A DNA stretch of 64,000 bases from JAVBKU01 sp031553875 (GCA_031553875.1 JAVBKU010000013.1:24190-88189), one strand, 5' to 3'. Shown: positions 43,899 to 53,228, numbered from the stretch's first letter. Program-made: numbers and translations. The notes: a model not told the origin generated them from the letters alone.

Positions 43899-45224
43899 AT
43901 GAAAAATTTTATCATAGTGTTGGCCGTAGCTGCCCTTTCGGGTTGCGCATGTGAGGCCGGGGCGCAGGTCACCATACGTGAAATCCCAGAGGCCGTAAAG
44001 CGGCCCAAACCGTACGACAGCCTTGAGAATATCCAGCCGCCGAAAAAAGGCGAGGAGCATAATGTCTTGAGATACATAGGGCAGGAGATATTTATTATCC
44101 CCATGTCCAGCAAGAAGGCGGCGAGCGAGGCTATCCGGCTGGCCAAGTTAGACTCTCTTAACAGGAGGTTAGATCGTTTATCTTCGCCCAGCCCAGCAGA
44201 AAGGGATAGGCTGAAATACGAGATATCCAAATACAAATATCCATACAGTCCGTTTGACACGTACCCCGACGTCTATGCTTACAAGTCTACGCACCGGGCT
44301 TTTTATGGATGCGATTCCGTGGGTAAGATCACGTCGGTAGTTCCGTATGCCGACGTGCAAAATAAATATTATACGATAGTCGACGTGTTGATGTGCAGCC
44401 TTAATGGAAGTGCAGAAAAGAGCATAACGTCCAAAACTCAGAAATACACTTCTGATCTGGCCTTTTTATTAAAAGAGAGAGATAGAGGAAGGTATCTGCT
44501 CTGGTACTTTTATGAGCCCGGTATGATCATCGCTCAATGGCAGAGGACTATAGCGCTCGCATCCTCATACGTTACAAAGGCGAAGAACCTTTTTGAGGGT
44601 AAGACGCTTATACCTATATATAATAGTACTGGGCTGGAGATCAGTACGGGCGAAAAAGTAGCTATTAGCAAGGATAGTAAATGGATATGCAGGGAAATCT
44701 CTCTGGTGTCAACCCATGTCGATCTTATGAAGCCGTATTTCATTTTGGAAGATCAGGCAGGCAATACGGTAAAAATAGAGATGCCGCAGGAACTAGGTCC
44801 GAATAGTTTTGGAGGTTCGTCTAATATATTTATCACGGAGCAAAAATACTTGGAGGACAGACGATTGTTCCAGATTGAGGAGGAGAAGCGTCTCGCGAGG
44901 GATAAAGAAATAAAGGAAGATAACCGTAAGATGGATATGCAGTGGGCTGCTGAAAGGCAGAAATACATAAACATGTACGGGGGCGAGTTCGGGAATGCGA
45001 TCGCCAACATGGAGCTCAGGGTCGGAATGAGTAAGAAAATGTGCAAATTGGCTTGGGGCGAACCCTCCGATGTACGCCATGCACAGAGCCAGGACGGCGT
45101 CGGTGAGCAGTGGTATTATGAATCTAGAGGATATTATCTCTTTTTCCGTGGAGACATATTGACCGCCGTTCAAAAAGATCGCAAGGAACGAATCCCCAAC
45201 TATAGGGAAATCCCGGCCTATTAA
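43899..45224 (+). CDS. Putative lipoprotein with BamE-like C-terminus
   Basis: The start is taken at ATG 43899 (441 residues). A signal peptide with lipobox-like LSGC (FIIVLAVAALSGC) suggests a lipoprotein. The middle is unrecognised and ends in a charged helical stretch (EEEKRLARDKEIKEDNRKMD). The last about 70 residues (LRVGMSKKMCKLAWGEPSDV, then QWYYESRGYYLFFRGDIL) resemble the small BamE/SmpA-OmlA fold. Codon use is visibly more AT-rich than in neighbouring genes, which may mark horizontal transfer or weak expression. Function unknown. Confidence 0.7.
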   Translation: MKNFIIVLAVAALSGCACEAGAQVTIREIPEAVKRPKPYDSLENIQPPKKGEEHNVLRYIGQEIFIIPMSSKKAASEAIRLAKLDSLNRRLDRLSSPSPAERDRLKYEISKYKYPYSPFDTYPDVYAYKSTHRAFYGCDSVGKITSVVPYADVQNKYYTIVDVLMCSLNGSAEKSITSKTQKYTSDLAFLLKERDRGRYLLWYFYEPGMIIAQWQRTIALASSYVTKAKNLFEGKTLIPIYNSTGLEISTGEKVAISKDSKWICREISLVSTHVDLMKPYFILEDQAGNTVKIEMPQELGPNSFGGSSNIFITEQKYLEDRRLFQIEEEKRLARDKEIKEDNRKMDMQWAAERQKYINMYGGEFGNAIANMELRVGMSKKMCKLAWGEPSDVRHAQSQDGVGEQWYYESRGYYLFFRGDILTAVQKDRKERIPNYREIPAY

Positions 45225-45235
45225 ATTAAAAGTAA

Positions 45236-45258
45236 GCGCGCCCCATTCCGGGGCGCGC
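45236..45258 (+). other. GC hairpin after the lipoprotein gene
   Basis: GCGCGCCCC ATTCC GGGGCGCGC forms a 9-bp stem without a T tract. The complementary sequence recurs inverted at 45611-45637. The rest of the gap 45259-45648 holds no gene I can support, only AT-rich sequence and an inverted repeat discussed in the findings. Confidence 0.6.
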
Positions 45259-45651
45259 CTGCATTTGAGCTTTTAGTGGAAGGGGGGGTATCTGCGCTTA
45301 CGCTTTGTTTTCCCGGTCTGCCGGTGGTTTCCCTGCAACAAGAAATTGCGGATCGCTTCGCGTTCACGCGCTAAAATAAAAAACCACCATTCAAATTACT
45401 TTGATAGGGGTTTCTCATCTCATCACATCCCTGCGGAGTCTGTTATTTGTTATGGAGGGATTAACTTCACTCGCTTCGCGAGCTCGTTTTTCCCCTCGCT
45501 GCCGCGGGCGTCCTTGCAAAAATCAACGACAAGCCTTACTGCGTAAGCCTTATTACATTTAAGGCCACGGTTCTCCGGAAATAAATTTCCTTCGCTCCAT
45601 GGCCTTAAATGCAGCGCGCCCCGGAATGGGGCGCGCTGTCGTTGATTTTGG

Positions 45652-45740
45652 CGGAGGGAGGGGGATTCGAACCCCCGGTACCGGGAATCCAGTACGTCAG
45701 TTTAGCAAACTGGTGGTTTCAGCCACTCACCCACCCCTCC
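45652..45740 (-). tRNA. tRNA-Ser (anticodon GCT)
   Basis: On the minus strand the acceptor GGAGGGG pairs with TCCCTCC (one G-T). The anticodon arm CAGTTT GCT AAACTG reads GCT. A long variable arm typical of serine tRNA follows, then the T arm GGGGGTTCGAATCCCCC. Discriminator G and an encoded CCA occupy 45649-45652. It decodes AGC and AGT. A consensus promoter lies about 100 bases upstream. Confidence 0.95.
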
Positions 45741-45840
45741 AGGTGGTTATTTCCGCAACCTCTTTTCCGTCGTCGCCTTGCCTGTGGGGGCTTGCTCGCG
45801 CTTGCCTCTTGAGAGTACGGCGTCGGTAGGTTACGAGGTG

Positions 45841-45871
45841 CAAATTTAGACAAATTTAGTTTAAATCCAAA
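45841..45871 (-). promoter_or_regulatory. tRNA-Ser promoter
   Basis: On the minus strand TTTG (45868-45871), exactly 19 bases, then TAAATTTG (45841-45848) match the Bacteroidetes consensus. The TAAATTTG box is repeated 10 bases upstream. The remaining gap to 46089 shows only a TATATTTG box at 46016 for the next gene. Confidence 0.65.
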
Positions 45872-46089
45872 AATAAGGAAATAAACGTTAGGATTGTGTG
45901 GCGGCAATGAACAAAAGGCCGTTAGCCATTCCCGGAACAAGCTCCGGGCGGCATAACACGAGCGGGGCAACGCGATTTCCCCCGCCTCGGCCTCGGCTTT
46001 CTCGCATAAAAATCGTATATTTGCTAAATGATTGTCTTACAGGGCGTTCAGTCCGAACGCATGCCTCTGAATAATTATAATAACGATAT

Positions 46090-48699
46090 ATGAAAGCATT
46101 ATTTTGTTTTGCGATGTCGCTTGCCGTCATCACGGCTGCGGCCTCGGAAAAGATAGAATTGCGCAACGCCGACGTGCGCGTGACATGGGAGCAGAACGGG
46201 GGAGAGTGGCGCCTGGGCCGCATGGAGGTAGAGGATATGGGCATCATGAAGTCGTTCGGCAATCCCATAGGCAGCTACACGATACTATACAGCGAGCAGA
46301 AGCCATCCGAAGAGCCGGTGGTGGTGTTGAGGAACAATGGCGACACCGTGAAATTCGTCGAGGACAACTTCCACTACCTGCTCAAGAGCCGCGACAAGGC
46401 CCTGAGCCCCGTGCGCATGAACAGGGCGGGGGAGGCCTTCACGTTCTTCCCTTCGGAGGGGCGCAAGGACGGCGGCAAGGCGATATTCACCTCGCAGAGT
46501 CCCGTGGGCGAGTTACAGGCCGAGTGGAGCCTCAACCGCAAGTTCCCCAACGATATAATGGTGAAGTATGAGTTCACGGCGGGCAAGGACGGATATTATT
46601 CCCTCGCCACGCCCACCGTGGCCGAGTTGCCGCGCAAGAATATGGTCTGGGGCGTGATCCCCGGATATTTCATGGGGGCGAAGCTCAATCCCGAGTTCCG
46701 TATGTCGTACCTCTACGGCCACGGCCTGCCCGAGCTGCCCGTGATATGCGAGGAGAGGACCATTACCACCATGATCTCCACCATGCAGTCCGATCACCAC
46801 GTGTCGCTCGCCGTGATCCCCGAATCGGGCTACGACCGCAACGCCTATGAGAAGGACCAGGAGACCAATATCAATCTCTGGCTCACCGGCCTCTCGCATA
46901 TGGACCGCGCCGGGAGGCTCGTGCCCACGGCCTACCACCCCATACTCGGCGAACGGGGCTCGTACCTCAAGAAGGGCGACAAGATAGAGTTCGCCTTCCG
47001 TTATTCGCTTATCCCCATGGCGTGGAACGTTCCCTTCCAGCACGCCATATACGACGTGTACGGGTTGCGCGACATGATCAAGTTCAAGAATTCGACCTTC
47101 TCGCTCACCGATCGCCTCTCGGCCATGCACAAATACGTTGTCGACGACAAGAGCTCGCTGTGGCGCGTGGAGGAATATAACGGCATGAAGATCGGCGCCC
47201 AGAGCTATATGGGCGGGGTGACAGGCTCGGATAAGGACGCCATGAAGAACTCCGACGTGGGGTCGGTGTGGATGATGGCGGCCATGACCGGCGACCCGCG
47301 CCTCACGCAGGACAGGCTTCCCTACATCCGCAATTTCAAGATAGCCCAACAGATACAGGACGGCGATCCGTTCCTTACCGGGGCGGCCCAGGGACAGTAT
47401 TTCCTCTGGAAGAAAAAGAAGTTCGTGGAGGAGTGGGGCGACCATGTGGAGCCTATCGCGCTCACCTATTATACCCTTGTGGACATAGGCAACATCCTGC
47501 TTTTTGAGCCGGGCGACAAGGAGCTTATGAAGCTGTTCCGCGCCGGGGCCGACAGGTTGTTGGCCTGGCAGAAGCCTGACGGCAGTTTCGATGTGGCCTA
47601 CGACAGGCGTACGCATAAGCCGCTTTATACCGACCTCAAGGACCTGCGCCCCACGTTCTACGGCTTCGTGGTGGCTTACCGTATCACTGGCGAGCAGAAG
47701 TACCTCGACGCCGCCATGAAGGGGGCCGACTGGTTTATCAAGAATGCCTCGGATAAGGGTTTCTTCATCGGCGTATGCGGTGACACCCGCTTTATCAACG
47801 ACTTCGCCACGGGCCAGAGCGCCCAGGCCCTGTTGGACCTGTACGATATCTCAGGCAGTAAGTTCGGAGCGAGCAACATGGAACGATATAAGGAGGCGGC
47901 CATACGCGCGGCCACGTTCTATACCACATCCGTATATACCCATGCCCGCGCCACGGATGTTGTTAAGAGCGTCGCTGGTAAACAGTTCCAAGACTGGCAG
48001 ATCTCGCAGGTTGGCCTCTCGTTCGAACACGGGGGTACCGCGGGCTCGGCCAATATCCACGGCCCGATCCTGCTGGCGAGCCATTGCGGCCTGTTCGTGA
48101 GGATGCACGCCCTGACCGGCGACCGCCTCTTCCTCGATATGGCCCGTGCCGCGGCCATCTCACGCGAGGCGCACCTCAATCCGGAGAATAAGGTGTCGTC
48201 ATACTACTGGAATAAGTTCAGCAACGGCCCCGGATCGTTCCCCATGCATGCCTGGTGGCAGATAGGCTGGATCACCGACTACCTCCTAGCCGAGGCCCAG
48301 TTGCGCTCGGGCGGCGAGGTGAGCTTCCCGCGCGGCTTCTGCGCACCCAAGGTGGGCCCCCATCAGATGACAGGCTTCGCCCCAGGCACTATCTACGGCG
48401 ACAAGGCCAATTTGGTACTTAAAGAGGGCTTGGCTGGCGTGGATAACGCCAATGTCGACCTGCTTACGGCCATGACGGTGAATGGTAAATATCTCTACGC
48501 CATACTGCTCAACAGTTCCGACCACAGGCAGCAGGTGGCCCTCACGCTCCGTCCTTTGGTAGTGGGCCGCAAGACTGGCCAGGTGGTCAATATGAGCGGC
48601 CCGCAGTCGGTGGGACATTCACGGCATAAGAATGCAGATGTGCTGTCGGCCGATCTGGAACGCTTCGATATCAGGGTGATAAGGGTGGAGATGAAGTAA
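46090..48699 (+). CDS. Large secreted protein with a predicted (alpha/alpha) toroid domain
   Basis: The 869-residue protein has a signal peptide (LFCFAMSLAVITAAAS). The N-terminal about 300 residues look beta-rich. From about residue 330 an all-helical region recalls (alpha/alpha)6 glycoside hydrolases or lyases, with repeated helices such as LMKLFRAGADRLLAWQKPDG, YLDAAMKGADWFIKNASDKG and FATGQSAQALLDLYDISG. A small beta C-terminal domain follows. I cannot assign a CAZy family. It may be a glycan-degrading enzyme, consistent with GH92 nearby. The gene is monocistronic with TATATTTG at 46016-46023. Confidence 0.7.
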   Translation: MKALFCFAMSLAVITAAASEKIELRNADVRVTWEQNGGEWRLGRMEVEDMGIMKSFGNPIGSYTILYSEQKPSEEPVVVLRNNGDTVKFVEDNFHYLLKSRDKALSPVRMNRAGEAFTFFPSEGRKDGGKAIFTSQSPVGELQAEWSLNRKFPNDIMVKYEFTAGKDGYYSLATPTVAELPRKNMVWGVIPGYFMGAKLNPEFRMSYLYGHGLPELPVICEERTITTMISTMQSDHHVSLAVIPESGYDRNAYEKDQETNINLWLTGLSHMDRAGRLVPTAYHPILGERGSYLKKGDKIEFAFRYSLIPMAWNVPFQHAIYDVYGLRDMIKFKNSTFSLTDRLSAMHKYVVDDKSSLWRVEEYNGMKIGAQSYMGGVTGSDKDAMKNSDVGSVWMMAAMTGDPRLTQDRLPYIRNFKIAQQIQDGDPFLTGAAQGQYFLWKKKKFVEEWGDHVEPIALTYYTLVDIGNILLFEPGDKELMKLFRAGADRLLAWQKPDGSFDVAYDRRTHKPLYTDLKDLRPTFYGFVVAYRITGEQKYLDAAMKGADWFIKNASDKGFFIGVCGDTRFINDFATGQSAQALLDLYDISGSKFGASNMERYKEAAIRAATFYTTSVYTHARATDVVKSVAGKQFQDWQISQVGLSFEHGGTAGSANIHGPILLASHCGLFVRMHALTGDRLFLDMARAAAISREAHLNPENKVSSYYWNKFSNGPGSFPMHAWWQIGWITDYLLAEAQLRSGGEVSFPRGFCAPKVGPHQMTGFAPGTIYGDKANLVLKEGLAGVDNANVDLLTAMTVNGKYLYAILLNSSDHRQQVALTLRPLVVGRKTGQVVNMSGPQSVGHSRHKNADVLSADLERFDIRVIRVEMK

Positions 48700-48856
48700 A
48701 ACTGTACATAGTTCTTAAGTGGCCGGGATATTTGTCCTGGCCACTTCATTTATATCTTTTTCGCACCTTTTGAGCACGCAAAAGGTAGTGCCTTTCGGCG
48801 AGCAGGATCGTCAGTTATGCAAGGCCTTTTAACCGGGTAGCCCACCAGAAACATCT

Positions 48857-48925
48857 TCATCTCTGCGGCTGCGGGGGGCGGCCGAAGGCCGAGCCGCAGA
48901 GATGAGCATCGCGATTCGCGATGCA
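48857..48925 (+). repeat. Family C double-hairpin repeat, copy C3
   Basis: Arms TCATCTCTGCGGCT / AGCCGCAGAGATGA (14 bp, perfect; C1 has one C-A mismatch), then GCATCGCG ATT CGCGATGC. An isolated family A tail-like hairpin (CACCTTTTG / CAAAAGGT) lies at 48763-48787. Confidence 0.75.
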
Positions 48926-49000
48926 GGTGCTTACCAGCACACGGAGTGTCTGCCGATACCCGGATAGAATTGGTTTTTGTAGAAGATTATCCAATCCTTA

Positions 49001-49222
49001 AAGCGCCTGTGGCGCTTGCCCTCCGCCAATTGCGAGATATTCACGCCCGGACAGGGGTCGAGGGAATCCGTTAAAAAACGACGCTGTGTCTAACGACTGT
49101 TAGACAGGCCGCAGGCCTGTCTAAAAAGGAGGAGTTCGACGTTTTAGGATGTACGAAGGCCCCTGTCAGTGAATATCTGCAGGCGGCACTTTTTGGGTAC
49201 CTTTTGTGTGCACAAAAGGTAC
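49001..49222 (+). repeat. Family A structured repeat, copy A5
   Basis: 5' hairpin AAGCGCC TGT GGCGCTT; GATATTCAC / GTGAATATC; GACAGGGGTC / GGCCCCTGTC (one T-G wobble against A1b's perfect pair); apical TTAGACAGGCC GCA GGCCTGTCTAA (11 bp, the longest); tail hairpin GTACCTTTTG / CAAAAGGTAC. It is tail to tail with B5. Confidence 0.8.
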
Positions 49223-49264
49223 AGAGAGAAATATTTACAATAGGTTATTTCGCCTTCAGCGGGA

Positions 49265-49408
49265 CCTACTTTTAGCATCGCCCTAAAAGTAGGCAAAAGG
49301 TCTAGCCGCGCCTTCTGCCGGGGTCTCTTCCGGGAGCTTCCCTCGTTACGCGATAACCGAGGGTGATCTCCCTCACGAGACCTATTTCCGGCAGAAGCCC
49401 GAAGCGGC
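49265..49408 (-). repeat. Family B structured repeat, copy B5 (short form, truncated 5' flank)
   Basis: The tail hairpin is CTACTTTTAG / CTAAAAGTAG, where B4 has GG / CC at the corresponding end; the pair is kept. The internal hairpin TGAGGG / CCCTCG uses a T-G pair. The 5' flank seen in other copies is missing. Fragments of family A 5' hairpins and of family C follow at 49420-49530. Together with C3 and A5 this explains the gene-free stretch 48700-49620. Confidence 0.8.
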
Positions 49409-49620
49409 GTCTGCACGAGGCTTGCGCCTCGATAAAGTTTTCAAATGCGGGGATGGCAGGCGCTTATGCGCCTTATAAAGCGTCGAACGCAGAGATGAGC
49501 ATCGCGTTTAGCGATACAGGTACGAAAAAAACCATACGATCCTGACCTCGTACAAATTAATGCCCCGGAACGAAAGCCCCGGGGCATTAACAATCTCAAA
49601 CTACAAAACCTTTCCCCCCC

Positions 49621-51927
49621 CTACCTCCTACGCTTCGCCTTATCAAACTCGCTGCTCACGGAATACGGAGCCGCCTCGAGCGACATGCCACGGCTCTTGT
49701 TGGGCGTGGAATCCATGATTATATTTATCACCGTCCCTCCCTCCAATACGCTGTGGTCTATATAGTTGAAGCCATAGGGGCGTCCTCCTACGGTCATGCC
49801 GCCTATGTAACGGGTTTCAGCCGAATTTTCCGGAGCGTTTATGATTATCTTCTTGCCGTTCTCGAGGGTTATCGTCGCCTTCTTGAACAGGGGAGCGCCC
49901 AGCACGTACTGCCCGCTGCCGGGGCATACCGGGTACATCCCCAGGGCCGAGAACACATACCAGGCCGACATCTGCCCGTTGTCCTCGTCGCCGCAATAGC
50001 CGTCGGGGTGAGAGTTGTAGAGGCGGTTCATCACCTCGCGCACATGATACTGCGTCTTCCACGGCTGCCGGCAGTAGGTGTACAGGTAGGCCACGTGGTG
50101 CATCGGCTCGTTGTTGTGGGCATATTGGCCCATATCCGCGCCCTGCATCTCGCGCACGAGGTGGATCACCCCCCTCTTGTAATATGAAATATCGAAAATG
50201 GGAGGCAGTGTGAAGATCGAGTCGAGCTTCAAGGCCAATTCCTCGCGTCCGCCCATCAGGGTGGCCAGGCCTTGGGGGTCGTGCATCACAGCCCATGAAT
50301 ATTGCCAGCTGTTGGCCTCGGTGAAGTGATCGCCCCAGCGGAACGGGTCGAAACCCGGTTGGAACTTGCCGTCCTTGCCTCGCGGGCGCATCAGGCGGGT
50401 CTGCGGGTCGAACAGGTTGCGGTAGTTGAGGCTGCGGCGGAGGAAAGTCTCGCTCTCTTTTTTGGGCCGCCCGAGGGCTTTAGACAGCTCGTAGATGGCG
50501 TAATCGTCATAGGCGTATTCGAGTGTACGCGACACGTTCTGGTTGATCCCAGTGTCGTGGGGGATGTAGCCGAGGCGGTTGTATTCTTCGTATCCTGTGC
50601 GCCCCACGGAGCTGACCGGTCCTGCCGCCGTGGTGTTCTTGATGATGCCCTCGTAGAGCTTATTGATGTCGAATCCGCGTATCCCCTTGAGGTATGCGTC
50701 GGCTATCACGGCCGCCGAATGCGAGCCGATCATGCAGTCGCGGTGTCCGGGGCTGAGCCATTCAGGCAGCCAGCCGCTCTCCTTGTATACGTTCTCTATG
50801 CCCTGCAATATCTGCGAGCTCAGGGAGGGTTGCAGGAGGGTGATAAGCGGCAGTTGGGCGCGGAACGTATCCCAGAAGCCGTTGTCGGTGAACATATATC
50901 CTGCGTGGACTTTCCCGTCGAAAGGGCTGTAGTGTATGGGGTCGCCCGAAGCGGATATTTCGTAGAATTTGCGCGGGAATATCATCGTGCGGTAGAGGCA
51001 CGAGTAGAAGGTGCGCATCTGCTCCTCCGTGCCGCCCTCGACCCTTATGCGGCCCAGTTCGTTGTTCCATATTTCCCGCGCGTCGTCCTTCACCTCCTCG
51101 AACGTGCGGCCCCCTATCTCGCCGAGGTTTACCATAGCCTGTTCGGGGCTTATGAAAGAAGACGAAACTTCCGCTATCAGAGCCTCTCCCTTGGCGAGCT
51201 TAAAGCCCACCACGGCGCCCGAGTGATCCCCGGTGGTGCCGATGGCTCTCGTCGACATCTTGTCGCCCTGCCATACGGCGGTGTTGAGGAACGGCTTGTT
51301 AAACTTGAAAACGAAATAGTTACGGAAATTATCGGGCACGCCGCCGCGGTTCTTGGTGCTGTACCCCCGCACGATACCCAGCTCGGGAAGTATCTCCACC
51401 TTCGACCCTCCGTCGAAAGCGTCGATCACCACGAACGAGCTGTCTGCCTCATGGAAGTGGAAGCGGAACATCGCCGCGCGTTCCGTGGGGGTCATCTCCA
51501 CGCGGGTGTGCGCGTCGCCCATGTAGCCCGAATAGTAGTAGGGAGTGGCTGTTTCTTCCTTGTGCGAGTGCCAGCTGCGGCGGGCCTCCTCAGTGAAGTT
51601 GGCGCGGCTTATCACCGGCATGATGCTGAACTGCCCGTAGTCGCCCACCCAGAGGCTCGGCTGGCGCGATTGGCGGAAACCATAGATGAAATTCTTCTCG
51701 TACTGGTACTGGAAGTTGTCTTTGTTGGTGCCCGTCTGCGGCCCCCAGGTGTTCATGGCGTAGGGCAGGCACATGGCGGGGTAGGTGTTGCCGTTGGAGA
51801 GTTCCATGGTCGAGGCCGTACCCACGAGGGTACTCACGTAATCCACGGGCTCTTTCTCGGCGGCTCTGGCCGACAGGCTTGCACCCGTCAGCACGATCAG
51901 GGCTGACAGTAAGATGTATTTTTTCAT
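49621..51927 (-). CDS. GH92 family alpha-mannosidase, secreted
   Basis: The start is taken at ATG 51927 (signal MKKYILLSALIVLTGASLSA, 768 residues). It shows GH92 hallmarks: VDYVSTLVGTAS near the start, YPAMCLPYAMNTWGPQTG, HNNEPMHHVAYLYTYCRQPW, and the calcium and catalytic segment YCGDEDNGQMSAWYVFSALG. GH92 enzymes are calcium-dependent exo-alpha-mannosidases acting on host or yeast mannans, usually in the periplasm or on the surface. No SusC/SusD pair is adjacent. Family A copy A6 ends 36 bases upstream of the ATG on the same strand. Confidence 0.92.
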   Translation of the reverse strand: MKKYILLSALIVLTGASLSARAAEKEPVDYVSTLVGTASTMELSNGNTYPAMCLPYAMNTWGPQTGTNKDNFQYQYEKNFIYGFRQSRQPSLWVGDYGQFSIMPVISRANFTEEARRSWHSHKEETATPYYYSGYMGDAHTRVEMTPTERAAMFRFHFHEADSSFVVIDAFDGGSKVEILPELGIVRGYSTKNRGGVPDNFRNYFVFKFNKPFLNTAVWQGDKMSTRAIGTTGDHSGAVVGFKLAKGEALIAEVSSSFISPEQAMVNLGEIGGRTFEEVKDDAREIWNNELGRIRVEGGTEEQMRTFYSCLYRTMIFPRKFYEISASGDPIHYSPFDGKVHAGYMFTDNGFWDTFRAQLPLITLLQPSLSSQILQGIENVYKESGWLPEWLSPGHRDCMIGSHSAAVIADAYLKGIRGFDINKLYEGIIKNTTAAGPVSSVGRTGYEEYNRLGYIPHDTGINQNVSRTLEYAYDDYAIYELSKALGRPKKESETFLRRSLNYRNLFDPQTRLMRPRGKDGKFQPGFDPFRWGDHFTEANSWQYSWAVMHDPQGLATLMGGREELALKLDSIFTLPPIFDISYYKRGVIHLVREMQGADMGQYAHNNEPMHHVAYLYTYCRQPWKTQYHVREVMNRLYNSHPDGYCGDEDNGQMSAWYVFSALGMYPVCPGSGQYVLGAPLFKKATITLENGKKIIINAPENSAETRYIGGMTVGGRPYGFNYIDHSVLEGGTVINIIMDSTPNKSRGMSLEAAPYSVSSEFDKAKRRR

Positions 51928-51962
51928 TGTAACTAAAACTTTAACGACATTAATTTCTTTAG

Positions 51963-52175
51963 TACCTTTTGAACACGCAAAAGGTACTGCCAAAACGTGC
52001 CCTCCGATGAAAATTTCCTGAATAGCCGCTTTTAAATCCTAAATCCCAGAACTCCTCCTTTTAGCGAGGTCTGTGTCCCCGCTAACGTCGTCAGACATGC
52101 TGGGAGTTCTTAACGGATTTACTTCGCGGCTATTCCGGGCGTAAATTTTCAGAGTCGGGACGATAAACGTCTGCG
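51963..52175 (-). repeat. Family A structured repeat, copy A6
   Basis: Sense with the GH92 gene. Tail hairpin GTACCTTTTG / CAAAAGGTAC (51963-51988); outer stem GAAAATTT / AAATTTTC; GAATAGCCGC / GCGGCTATTC, a perfect 10-bp helix unlike the same helix in A1b or A3; apical AGCG..CC / GG..CGCT. It occupies most of the GH92-nadC gap. Confidence 0.8.
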
Positions 52176-52216
52176 ACGCTTTTAAATAGTTGCCTGTGGG
52201 GCTGAAAAGGCCGTTT

Positions 52217-53068
52217 TTAGCAGGCTTTTAGGCTCAGGTCGAGGCTCTTGATCTGGTGTGTGAGGGCGCCCACGGAGATGAAATCCACTCCCGCTTCGGC
52301 GTATTCGCGCATGTTGGCCATGGTGATACCTCCCGAGGATTCCACCTCGCAGCGATGGTCGATAAGCGCCACAGCCTCGCGGGTAAGCTCCGGGGTGAAG
52401 TTGTCGAGCATTATGCGGTCGGCGCCTCCTGCGGCGAATACTTCGCGGATATCGTCCAGGCTGCGCACTTCGACCTCTATCTTGATATCCTTGCCTTTGG
52501 AAGCGAGATAGGCGCGGGTCTTGGCAAGCGCCTTGGTGATACCTCCGGCGAAGTCTATGTGGTTGTCCTTGAGGATTATCATGTCGAAGAGGCCCATACG
52601 GTGATTTTCGCCTCCGCCCAGTTTCACCGCCATCTTATCCAGCACCCTCATCCCGGGGGTTGTCTTGCGGGTATCGAGTACCCTAGTTCCCGTCCCTTCG
52701 AGAGCCTTCACGTAGAGGGCCGTCTGCGTGGCCACGCCGCTCATGCGCTGCATCACGTTGAGCAGTATGCGTTCGGCTTGCAAGAGAGTTATGGTACGAC
52801 CCTCGACGTAGAACACTATGTCGCCCACCTTCACGCTCGTGCCGTCGTCTATAAGCTTCTCGAAGCGCACCTCGGGGTCGAGTCGGCGCAGTATGCGCTC
52901 GGCTATCTCCACGCCTGCGATAATGCCGTCCTGCTTTACCAGTAGCTTCATTCTGCCTTTCGCCGAAGCGGGAATGCATGAGAGCGACGAGTGGTCGCCG
53001 TCGCCGATATCTTCTTTTATGGATTGCTCTATGAGTGCGTCTACGAAGGGTATGTATTCGGGTTTCAT
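52217..53068 (-). CDS. nadC: Nicotinate-nucleotide pyrophosphorylase (carboxylating)
   Basis: The start is taken at ATG 53068 (MKPEYIPFVDALIEQ, 283 residues); a GTG seven codons earlier is possible. It shows EDIGDGDHSSLSCIP, ERILLNVMQRMSGVAT, the phosphoribosyl site TRKTTPGMRVLDKMAVKLGG and a C-terminal ESSGGITMANMREYAEAGVD. It converts quinolinate and PRPP to nicotinate mononucleotide in NAD synthesis. nadA and nadB are not here. Confidence 0.95.
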   Translation of the reverse strand: MKPEYIPFVDALIEQSIKEDIGDGDHSSLSCIPASAKGRMKLLVKQDGIIAGVEIAERILRRLDPEVRFEKLIDDGTSVKVGDIVFYVEGRTITLLQAERILLNVMQRMSGVATQTALYVKALEGTGTRVLDTRKTTPGMRVLDKMAVKLGGGENHRMGLFDMIILKDNHIDFAGGITKALAKTRAYLASKGKDIKIEVEVRSLDDIREVFAAGGADRIMLDNFTPELTREAVALIDHRCEVESSGGITMANMREYAEAGVDFISVGALTHQIKSLDLSLKAC

Positions 53069-53220
53069 ACTGTGGATTTTTGGATACACAAAGGTATTAT
53101 TTTCTCCTATAATTCAAAAATAGGGTGGGAGAGATGTATTTTGACTGCCCGGATAGCCTGCGGCAGAGGTTTTTGTGTAAAAAATAAGCCTTCATTTTAG
53201 ACATTCTGCGTTTATTGTTA

Positions 53221-53228
53221 TAACTTTG
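53221..53228 (+). promoter_or_regulatory. -7 element of the ilv operon
   Basis: TAACTTTG matches TAnnTTTG. The leader of about 45 bases to ilvD contains no leader peptide or terminator, so classical attenuation is not indicated here. Confidence 0.5.

Noticed and set aside
50302..51906. Open frame of 534 codons opposite the GH92 gene
   Set aside because: It is a codon-bias shadow of GH92, rich in Arg, His, Val and Gly with no domain.
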